Assembly: GCF_900114385.1 (NCBI RefSeq)
Contig: NZ_FOSW01000009.1
Coordinates: 62,001 to 126,000 of the forward strand
Reading direction: 5' to 3'
From: Geodermatophilus ruber
GTDB taxonomy: Bacteria > Actinomycetota > Actinomycetes > Mycobacteriales > Geodermatophilaceae
Length of the DNA stretch: 64,000 nucleotides
The position numbers and the translations under genes were made by a program. Every line of letters starts with the position of its first letter. Position 1 is the stretch's first letter. The notes under the pieces are model-generated. The model was not told where the DNA came from, did not search any database, and worked only from the letters and a program-made list of their open reading frames with translations. Shown here in pieces: positions 58,378-64,000 of this stretch.

Positions 58378-60897
58378 TCAGCGCGCCCGGGCCAGCCGCG
58401 CCGCCAGGTAGGGCGCCGTCCGGCTCCCCTCCGTGCGCGCCACCTCCGCCGGCGGACCCACGGCCACGATCCGGCCGCCCGCGTCGCCCCCGCCCGGCCC
58501 CAGGTCGATGACCCAGTCGGCGCTGACGACGACGTCCATCTCGTGCTCCACCGCGACCACGGTGTTGCCCTGGTCGACCAGCCGGTGCAGCTGGCGCAGC
58601 AGCAGCGCGACGTCGGCCGGGTGCAGTCCGGTGGTCGGCTCGTCCAGGACGTAGAGGGCGTGCCCGCGCCGCCCCCGTTGCAGCTCGGTGGCCAGCTTGA
58701 TGCGCTGCGCCTCCCCGCCGGAGAGTTCCGTCGCCGGCTGGCCCAGCCGCAGGTAGCCGAGCCCGACCTCCTGCAGCGTGGTCAGGCTGCGGGCCGCCGC
58801 GGGGACCTCGGCAAGGAACTCCGCCGCCTCGTCCACGGTCAACGCGAGCACCTCGGCGATGTTCTTCCCGTGCCAGGTCACCGCCAGCGTCTCGGGGTTG
58901 TACCGGGCGCCGTGGCAGGTCGGGCAGGGCGCATAGGTCCCGGGCAGGAACAGCAGCTCGACGGCGACGAACCCCTCGCCCTGGCAGGTCTCGCACCGCC
59001 CACCGGCCACGTTGAAGGAGAACCGGCCCGCCGTATACCCGCGGCGCCGCGCCTCCTCGGTGCCGGCGAAGAGCTTCCTGACGGCGTCGAACATGCCGGT
59101 GTAGGTGGCCAGGTTGGAGCGCGGGGTCCGGCCGATCGGCTTCTGATCCACCCGCACGAGCCGGTCGAAGGCCTCGACGCCCTCGGCCTCGACCGCCATC
59201 CCCGCGTCCGGTCCGTCCTCTCCGGTGTCGTCGTCCTCGGCGGAGCGGACCCCCAGCCGCCGGGCCACCACGTCGGCCAGCACCTGGGTGACGAGCGTGG
59301 ACTTGCCCGAGCCGGACACCCCGGTCACTGCGGTGAACACCCCCAGCGGGACGTCGGCGTCCACGTCGCGCAGGTTGTGCCGGGTGATCCCGCGCAGGTG
59401 CAGCCAGCCGCACGGCTGCCGCGCCGGGCGCACCGGCGGACGCTCCTCCCCGAACAGGAACCGGCGGGTCACCGACTCGTCCACCCCGGCCAGCCGGTCG
59501 ACCGGGCCGCTGTACAGCACGCGGCCCCCGTACTGGCCCGCGCCGGGACCGACGTCCACCACCCAGTCCGCACGGCGGACGACGTCCAGGTCGTGCTCGA
59601 CGACGAACAGCGAGTTGCCCGACTTCTTCAGCCGATCCAGGACCTCCAGCAGGGGTTCGGCGTCGGCCGGGTGCAGTCCGGCCGAGGGCTCGTCGAGCAC
59701 GTAGACGACCCCGAAGAGCCCGGCGCGCAGCTGGGTGGCCAGCCGCAGCCGCTGCATCTCCCCGGGCGACAGCGTGGTGGTCGTCCGGTCCAGGCTCAGG
59801 TAGCCCAGCCCCAGCTCCTCGAGCACCATGATCCGTTCCCGCAGGTCCCGGGCGATCCGCACCGCGACCTCGGTCGTCTCGCCCGACTCCGACGACAGCC
59901 ACGCCGCGTCCGGGTCGGTGAGCTCGGCGGTGTGCAGCAGCACCGCGGCCAGCTCGTTCACCGGTAGCCGGGCGAGCTCGGCGATGGTGCGGCCGGCGAA
60001 GGTGACCGCCAGCGCCTCGGGCCGCAGCCGCGCTCCGTTGCACACCGGGCAGTCGACGGTCTGCACGTGCCGCAGCGCCCGCTCCCGCATGGCCGGGCTG
60101 GTCGAGTTGGCCAGCGTGTGCAGCACGTGCCGGCGGGCGCTGGAGAACGTGCCGCGGTACGTGTAGTCGGCCTGCACCGCCGCCCGGTCGGGGCGGATGT
60201 CGACGGTGGGCTGCTCGTCGGTGAACAGGATCCAGTCGCGCTCCTCCTGCGGCAGGTCCTGCCACGGCCGGTCGATGTCGTGCCCCAGCGTGACGAGGAT
60301 GTCGCGCAGGTTCTGCCCGTGCCAGGCACCGGGCCAGGCGGCCACCGCCCGGTCCCGGATGCTCAGCGAGGGGTCCGGGACGAGCGTCTGCTCGGTGACC
60401 TCGTGCACCGAGCCCAGCCCCGAGCACTCCCGGCAGGCACCGACCGCTGTGTTCGGGGAGAACCAGTCGGAGTCCAGGACCCCCGTCGCGTCCGGTGGAT
60501 AGGACCCCGCGCGGGAGAACAGCATCCGCAGCGAGTTCGACAGCGTCGTCAACGTGCCGACGGTGGAGCGTGAGCTGGGCGCCCCGCGCCGTTGCTGGAG
60601 GGCCACCGCCGGCGGCAGGCCGGTGATGTCGTCGACCTGGGGGACGCCGGCCTGGTTCAGCAGACGACGGGCGTACGGCGCCACCGACTCGAAGTACCGC
60701 CGCTGCGCCTCCGCGTAGATCGTGCCGAACGCGAGGGAGGACTTGCCCGACCCGGAGACGCCGGTGAAGGCGACGAGCTCGTCGCGGGGGACGTCGACGT
60801 CCACGTCCCGCAGGTTGTGCTCGCGGGCGCCCCGCACACGCACGAACGAATCGGGGACGGGGGGCGCGGCCGCCTCGACCACCTCGGCGGCCGTCAT
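58378..60897 (-). CDS. UvrA-like excinuclease subunit, short paralogue (UvrA2 type)
   Basis: 839 residues, roughly 110 shorter than housekeeping UvrA. Two ABC ATPase halves: Walker A Gly-Val-Ser-Gly-Ser-Gly-Lys-Ser near 47 and near 510, signature Leu-Ser-Pro-Gly-Glu and Leu-Ser-Gly-Gly-Glu, Walker B Val-Leu-Asp-Glu-Pro twice. Zinc-finger cysteines Cys-Arg-Glu-Cys / Cys-Pro-Val-Cys and Cys-Glu-Thr-Cys / Cys-Pro-Thr-Cys are present. The UvrB-binding domain between Walker A and the first signature appears reduced, as in UvrA2 proteins linked to tolerance of DNA-binding drugs. ATG 60897. Confidence 0.88.
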   Translation of the reverse strand: MTAAEVVEAAAPPVPDSFVRVRGAREHNLRDVDVDVPRDELVAFTGVSGSGKSSLAFGTIYAEAQRRYFESVAPYARRLLNQAGVPQVDDITGLPPAVALQQRRGAPSSRSTVGTLTTLSNSLRMLFSRAGSYPPDATGVLDSDWFSPNTAVGACRECSGLGSVHEVTEQTLVPDPSLSIRDRAVAAWPGAWHGQNLRDILVTLGHDIDRPWQDLPQEERDWILFTDEQPTVDIRPDRAAVQADYTYRGTFSSARRHVLHTLANSTSPAMRERALRHVQTVDCPVCNGARLRPEALAVTFAGRTIAELARLPVNELAAVLLHTAELTDPDAAWLSSESGETTEVAVRIARDLRERIMVLEELGLGYLSLDRTTTTLSPGEMQRLRLATQLRAGLFGVVYVLDEPSAGLHPADAEPLLEVLDRLKKSGNSLFVVEHDLDVVRRADWVVDVGPGAGQYGGRVLYSGPVDRLAGVDESVTRRFLFGEERPPVRPARQPCGWLHLRGITRHNLRDVDADVPLGVFTAVTGVSGSGKSTLVTQVLADVVARRLGVRSAEDDDTGEDGPDAGMAVEAEGVEAFDRLVRVDQKPIGRTPRSNLATYTGMFDAVRKLFAGTEEARRRGYTAGRFSFNVAGGRCETCQGEGFVAVELLFLPGTYAPCPTCHGARYNPETLAVTWHGKNIAEVLALTVDEAAEFLAEVPAAARSLTTLQEVGLGYLRLGQPATELSGGEAQRIKLATELQRGRRGHALYVLDEPTTGLHPADVALLLRQLHRLVDQGNTVVAVEHEMDVVVSADWVIDLGPGGGDAGGRIVAVGPPAEVARTEGSRTAPYLAARLARAR

Positions 60898-60980
60898 CGG
60901 CTTCCGCCCTCGGAGGCGTGCCTCATGGGGCCCGTGTACCCCCGCAGCCGCTCAGGACACCGGGTGCCGTCGGGCGCCCG

Positions 60981-61004
60981 CCGGGGGCATGGGCATGCCC
61001 CCGG
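60981..61004. repeat. 11-bp inverted repeat
   Basis: CCGGGGGCATG and its exact complement are two bases apart, between the UvrA-like gene and the terminator of the SRPBCC gene. Confidence 0.5.
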
Positions 61005-61009
61005 GCGCG

Positions 61010-61047
61010 GACGACCCGTGCCACCGGGGCAGGTGGCACGGGCCGTC
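61010..61047 (-). terminator. Terminator after the SRPBCC gene
   Basis: A 16-base stem with a single mismatch (GACGACCCGTGCCACC against 61032-61047), loop GGGGCA, ten bases after the stop codon on the minus strand. Confidence 0.7.
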
Positions 61048-61056
61048 GGGGGTGGG

Positions 61057-62193
61057 TCAGCTGCGCGTGGGTTCCGGTTCGCGCTCCTGCTCGGGTCCGG
61101 GGGGCCCCTGCTCGGGTGGCACGCCCTCCTCGCCGGGCCGCTCCTCGCTGGGCCGCTCCTCCTCGCTGGGCCGCTCCTCCTCGCTGGGCCGCTCCTCTTC
61201 GCCCGGCCGTTCCTCGCTGGGCTGCTCGCCCTCCCCGCCGGGGCGGCGCTCCTCCTCCGGCCGGCGCTCCTCCTCCGGCAGGCGCTCCTCCTCGGGCTCG
61301 CGGCGCTGGGCCTCCTCGGCCGCCTCGATCTCCTCCGGGGGCCGGACGACCTTCCCGTCGTGGATCTCGCCGCGCCACGACCCGGTGGCCTCCCCGCGCT
61401 TCATCAGGAAGCGGCGGAAGTGCTTCAGGTCCAGCCGGGTGCGCCGGCCGCCCGCGCGCCAGAGGTTGCCGATCCGCTCGATGATCCCCTTCGGGTAGTA
61501 CTCCATCGCCAGCAGCACCTGGGTCAGGTCGTCGGCCAGGGGGTGGAAGGTGACCCGCCCCTCGGTGGTGCCCTTGGCGCCCTCGGAGGTCCACTGGATG
61601 TACCGGTCGGGCACCTGCTCGGTCACGGTCGCGGTCCAGCTGCGCCGGATGAGCCAGACCTTGACCTTCCAGATGCTCTCGACCTCGTCCTTCTTGTTGA
61701 CCGACTCGACGCCCTTCATGAAGGACGGGAAGGACTCGTAGACGCTCCACTGGTCGTAGACGACCCGGATGGGGACGCCGATGCGGAGGTCCTCCTCGAT
61801 GTTGGTCATCTTCGGCCCCGAGCTGCCACCGCCGAAGACCTTCTTGATCCCCTCCTTCAGCCTGCTGAACCCGCCCTTGAGCTTGCCGAGGACCCCGCGC
61901 TTGGCCACCTGGGTGACGGCCTTGGCCGGGGACCCGCCGGTGGCCACCGTCTTGGCCGCCTCGGCGACACCCTTGAGCAGCTCGAGCTTCGGCGCGCCGG
62001 GCTTGGAGTCGTCGTCGCCGTTGCCGTCGCCGCCGTCGGACCTCCGGGCGCGCTGACCGGGCAGCACAGAGGTGACGCGGCTGGTCGCGTACTCGATCGC
62101 CTGCTTCTTGAGCCGGTCGGCCGCCGGCCCGGTCACCAGGGACTGGAGCAGCGTCCCGAGCAGGCCGCCGCCTCTACGTTCCGTCGTCGTCAT
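61057..62193 (-). CDS. SRPBCC (polyketide cyclase/dehydrase-like) protein of the gas-vesicle cluster
   Basis: 378 residues. An N-terminal ~115 residues rich in Lys/Gly, then a SRPBCC domain at ~125-270 (Val-Pro-Ile-Arg-Val-Val-Tyr-Asp-Gln-Trp ... Phe-Pro-Ser-Phe-Met-Lys-Gly-Val-Glu-Ser-Val), then an acidic low-complexity tail of about 80 residues built on Ser-Glu-Glu-Glu-Arg-Pro repeats. SRPBCC proteins of this sort are regular members of actinobacterial gvp clusters. Role unknown; possibly a chaperone or envelope-binding protein. ATG 62193, 12 bases after the upstream stop, same operon. Confidence 0.78.
   Translation of the reverse strand: MTTTERRGGGLLGTLLQSLVTGPAADRLKKQAIEYATSRVTSVLPGQRARRSDGGDGNGDDDSKPGAPKLELLKGVAEAAKTVATGGSPAKAVTQVAKRGVLGKLKGGFSRLKEGIKKVFGGGSSGPKMTNIEEDLRIGVPIRVVYDQWSVYESFPSFMKGVESVNKKDEVESIWKVKVWLIRRSWTATVTEQVPDRYIQWTSEGAKGTTEGRVTFHPLADDLTQVLLAMEYYPKGIIERIGNLWRAGGRRTRLDLKHFRRFLMKRGEATGSWRGEIHDGKVVRPPEEIEAAEEAQRREPEEERLPEEERRPEEERRPGGEGEQPSEERPGEEERPSEEERPSEEERPSEERPGEEGVPPEQGPPGPEQEREPEPTRS
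61144..61215. repeat. 18-bp tandem repeat encoding the acidic tail
   Basis: About four units of an 18-base period (TCGCTGGGCCGCTCCTCC on the plus strand) encode Ser-Glu-Glu-Glu-Arg-Pro in the SRPBCC protein; unit number may vary among strains. Confidence 0.65.
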
Positions 62194-62205
62194 CCCGTCC
62201 TCCCG

Positions 62206-62952
62206 TCAGGCCGACTCGGCGGGCTCGCGTGGGGCGGATCCGCCGCCACCCCCGCCGCCGGTTGTCACCGGGACGTTCTCCTGCGAGCCCCCGCTCGCCT
62301 GCGAGCCCCCGCTCTCCTGCGAGCCCCCGCCCTCCTGGGCGCCCCCGCTCTCCTGGGCGCCCGTGCCCTCGCCGGCGCCCGCCCGGTCCCCGCCACCCTG
62401 CTGGTCCCCGCCACCTTCCTGGCTGTTCCCGGCGGAGTTCTGACCGGTCAGCTTCCCGGCGGCCCCGGTGACCGTCCCGGCGGCCTGCGTAGCCGTCCCG
62501 GCGGCCTGGCCCGCGGTTCCGGTGGCCTGGCCGGCGGCCTCGGTGGCCTGTCCAGCGGCCTGGCCCGCGGTTCCGGTGGCAGCACCCGCCGCACCGGTGG
62601 CCGCACCGGTGGCCGCACCCGCTGCGCCGGTGGCCGCACCGCCCACCGCCTGCAGCGACTTGGTCCGCTCCTGCAGGGCGTCGGCGATCCCGTTCAGCCG
62701 TGCCTCGAGGGCCTCCCGGACGAGTCGCTGGGCCTCCGCCACGACCGGCCCGCGCAGCTGCTCGGCCAGCTGGGCGACCTCCGGGTTCTGCAGCAGCTTG
62801 CCGACGCCCCCCCGGGCGAGCGCCTGCGGCTGCACCGCGCTGCCCTTGCCGCTCAGCCACAGGGCCAGCCGGATGGCCGCCTTGCCCTTCTTGGTGCGGC
62901 CGAGGACGTACCCCCCGATCAGTGCCATGGCCACCTTGCTGTTGTCGCTCAT
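62206..62952 (-). CDS. Low-complexity protein of the gas-vesicle cluster
   Basis: 248 residues from ATG 62952 (GAGGAGTGGGCAG upstream). Residues 1-~100: a short helical region with Ala-Leu-Ile-Gly-Gly-Tyr-Val-Leu-Gly-Arg-Thr-Lys-Lys-Gly-Lys, then amphipathic helices. Residues ~105-170: Ala-Ala-Gly-Gln-Ala-Thr-Gly type repeats. The rest: Gly-Gly-Gln-Glu-Ser repeats and a Gly run. Such proteins occur between gvp genes in actinobacteria. No enzymatic motif; perhaps a scaffold or coat-associated protein. Confidence 0.65.
   Translation of the reverse strand: MSDNSKVAMALIGGYVLGRTKKGKAAIRLALWLSGKGSAVQPQALARGGVGKLLQNPEVAQLAEQLRGPVVAEAQRLVREALEARLNGIADALQERTKSLQAVGGAATGAAGAATGAATGAAGAATGTAGQAAGQATEAAGQATGTAGQAAGTATQAAGTVTGAAGKLTGQNSAGNSQEGGGDQQGGGDRAGAGEGTGAQESGGAQEGGGSQESGGSQASGGSQENVPVTTGGGGGGGSAPREPAESA
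62280..62370. repeat. 18-bp tandem repeat encoding Gly-Ser-Gln tail
   Basis: About five 18-base units (consensus CCTGCGAGCCCCCGCTCT on the plus strand) encode the Gly-Gly-Ser-Gln-Glu-Ser stretch; a second, shorter-period repeat at about 62470-62650 encodes Ala-Thr-Gly-Ala runs. These are coding repeats, not CRISPR. Confidence 0.65.
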
Positions 62953-63052
62953 CTGCCCACTCCTCTCCGTCCCCCGCCCTGTCCGCGGTGCGGAACCGCG
63001 GTCGTGCGCTGTGCGGCGTGCTCGCAGTGGCGTCCCGGCCGGCACCGGGCTG

Positions 63053-63826
63053 TCACCACCCCCATCTCGATGCCGGCGCGGTGGCGCACTCCGGCCGCTC
63101 GTCCCGGTCCAGGAAGCTGAAGGCCGGCAGCGGCCCGACGTAGCCGAGGTCCACCTCGTGACCGCGCCGGGCGCGCAGCCCGGCGATCGCGGTGTCGAGC
63201 TCGTCCAGCCGGTCCCGCTCGACCAGGAAGGCCCACCGCTCGACCTCCTCGCTGGGGGCGGCCAGGTACCGGGTCTGCTCCACCAGCGGGGCCAGCTCCT
63301 CGGCGATCTCCTCGGCCCGCCGCGCCCGGAGCTCGCTCAGCAGCTGCGCGGTGGCCTCGCCGACCTGCAGCTGCTCGTCCATCCCGGCGCCGGGTGCGCG
63401 GGCCCGGGCGGCGAGGTCGTGCAGCTCCGGGTGGCCGGTCAGCAGCGGCGGGAGGTCGCGGTCGTCGCTGGACGTGAGGTCCAGGCGCACCTCGATCACC
63501 CCCTCCAGCGCGGACAGCCCGCGGCGCAGGTCGTCGGCGCGGGCACCGAGCACCTCCTCGCGGACGGCGTCCTCGTCCGGCGCCGTGGTGCCGAAGCGCA
63601 GCGGCAGCACCGGTCCCCGGGCCACCAGCCCGGTGAGCACGTCGAGGTGCCGGACGGCGTCGGACTCGGTGAGCTCGCGGTCCGGGTCCAGCGGGCTGAC
63701 GACGGCGGCGAGGTCGTCGCGGGTGACCGCCGACAGCGGCGGCCCGTTCTCGGTGCCGGGGGCCGCGGGAACCTCGCCCGACAGCAGGTCCGCCGTACGG
63801 ACCACCCCGTACAGGTGCAGTGCCAT
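63053..63826 (-). CDS. Gas vesicle protein GvpF/GvpL
   Basis: 257 residues: N-terminal Leu-Tyr-Gly-Val-Val, central Val-Leu-Pro-Leu-Arg-Phe-Gly-Thr near 80 (the hallmark of GvpF/L), and a C-terminal domain with Arg-Tyr-Leu-Ala-Pro and Gly-Pro-Leu-Pro-Ala-Phe-Ser-Phe. GvpF/L proteins are accessory factors that bind the GvpA shell protein and help nucleate the vesicle. ATG 63826. The gene lies upstream of the low-complexity and SRPBCC genes in one leftward operon. Confidence 0.9.
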   Translation of the reverse strand: MALHLYGVVRTADLLSGEVPAAPGTENGPPLSAVTRDDLAAVVSPLDPDRELTESDAVRHLDVLTGLVARGPVLPLRFGTTAPDEDAVREEVLGARADDLRRGLSALEGVIEVRLDLTSSDDRDLPPLLTGHPELHDLAARARAPGAGMDEQLQVGEATAQLLSELRARRAEEIAEELAPLVEQTRYLAAPSEEVERWAFLVERDRLDELDTAIAGLRARRGHEVDLGYVGPLPAFSFLDRDERPECATAPASRWGW

Positions 63827-63855
63827 GGCCGGCCTCCTTTCGGCGGGCGGGGCTG

Positions 63856-64000
63856 TCAGCGGCTGGGGTCGCGCCCCTCGGGGACGCCGCGGTCCGGCGG
63901 GGGACGGCGCTGGGCGGGGGGCCCGGGGCCGCTGGATCCGCCGCTGCCCCTGTCCAGCACGGACTCGACGGCCTCGGCGGCCTTCTCCCGCACCCCGCTG
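63856..64000 (-). CDS. 3' end of an unidentified gas-vesicle cluster gene
   Basis: The last 47 codons of a minus-strand gene running in from the right edge. Visible end: Ser-Gly-Val-Arg-Glu-Lys-Ala-Ala-Glu-Ala-Val-Glu-Ser-Val-Leu-Asp then a Gly/Pro/Arg-rich tail. The amphipathic helix would fit a Gvp accessory protein, but too little is visible to name it. Confidence 0.5.
   Translation of the reverse strand, partial: SGVREKAAEAVESVLDRGSGGSSGPGPPAQRRPPPDRGVPEGRDPSR

Noticed and set aside
58133-60427. A 764-codon open frame on the minus strand overlapping the UvrA-like gene
   Set aside because: It is an alternative frame of the UvrA gene, full of Arg/Gly/Ala low-complexity text; only its last 51 codons (from GTG 58288) are a plausible gene.
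61144-62370. Tandem repeats that could be taken for CRISPR
   Set aside because: Period 18 without unique spacers, in frame inside protein tails; no cas genes anywhere in the window.
1-64000. tRNA, rRNA, insertion sequences, phage attachment sites
   Set aside because: No cloverleaf, rRNA-like stretch, transposase, or terminal repeats were recognised by eye on either strand.

Overview
The window is very GC-rich with GTG starts, ATGA/GTGA/TGATG gene overlaps, -10 boxes of the TAnnnT type and several probable leaderless genes. Together with a mycofactocin-type short-chain dehydrogenase and a gas-vesicle gene tail, this points to an actinobacterium; Geodermatophilaceae (Blastococcus/Geodermatophilus/Modestobacter) is a reasonable guess, made from gene style only and without a database search.

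Layout. 1-2515: 3' part of an AllG-like gene (oxamate/allantoin nitrogen metabolism), a guanidinium-type SMR exporter, and the peroxidase gene ohr read divergently from it across a perfect 19-bp palindrome. 2780-6512: one plus-strand unit of two leaderless-secretion (cytosolic) periplasmic-binding-like paralogues followed by two NmrA-like paralogues. 6565-13703: HMG-CoA-lyase-like enzyme, an Lrp/AsnC regulator divergent from a fused indolepyruvate:ferredoxin oxidoreductase, and an amidase preceded by a long structured leader.

13831-27370 is a meta-cleavage aromatic cluster. A leftward operon carries a Rieske ring-hydroxylating oxygenase (alpha, beta), two C-C hydrolases, two LigB-type proteins that have Gln where the family has an iron-binding His, and a Rieske ferredoxin. 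A rightward operon carries a long SDR, a third hydrolase, a LigB with all expected ligands, and a LigA-like domain fused to a 2-oxopent-4-enoate hydratase. A LysR gene lies between, and both operons start from copies of the same ~44-bp promoter/operator. The rightward operon ends in a deletion scar: the first codons of an acylating acetaldehyde dehydrogenase joined to the last codons of a 4-hydroxy-2-oxovalerate aldolase.

27363-42863 is a second aromatic island with the gene order of actinobacterial phthalate clusters (oxygenase alpha, beta, dihydrodiol dehydrogenase, 3Fe-4S ferredoxin, reductase, class II aldolase-type decarboxylase, IclR regulator). It also holds a 4,5-dihydroxyphthalate-decarboxylase-like protein, a PuuE/imidase-type deacetylase-fold hydrolase, an isochorismatase-type (half-)amidase, a ThDP decarboxylase, a MatC-type dicarboxylate permease and an aldehyde dehydrogenase. 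Related TTCTG/CAGAR palindromes occur at the promoters of four units including the IclR gene, so the island looks like one regulon. I infer that it could convert a cyclic imide or half-amide of phthalate (for example phthalimide) to phthalate, then to protocatechuate.

42860-57644: transporters, a truncated esterase, an SDR, a lipoprotein solute receptor with a luciferase-like monooxygenase and a MarR regulator, a zinc alcohol dehydrogenase, a methyltransferase, a glycogen-debranching-type glucosidase, an AraC regulator, maleylacetate reductase and a DsbA-like protein. 57789-64000: small His-rich and membrane proteins, a short UvrA paralogue, and the end of a gas-vesicle cluster (SRPBCC protein, low-complexity protein, GvpF/L, and an unidentified tail).
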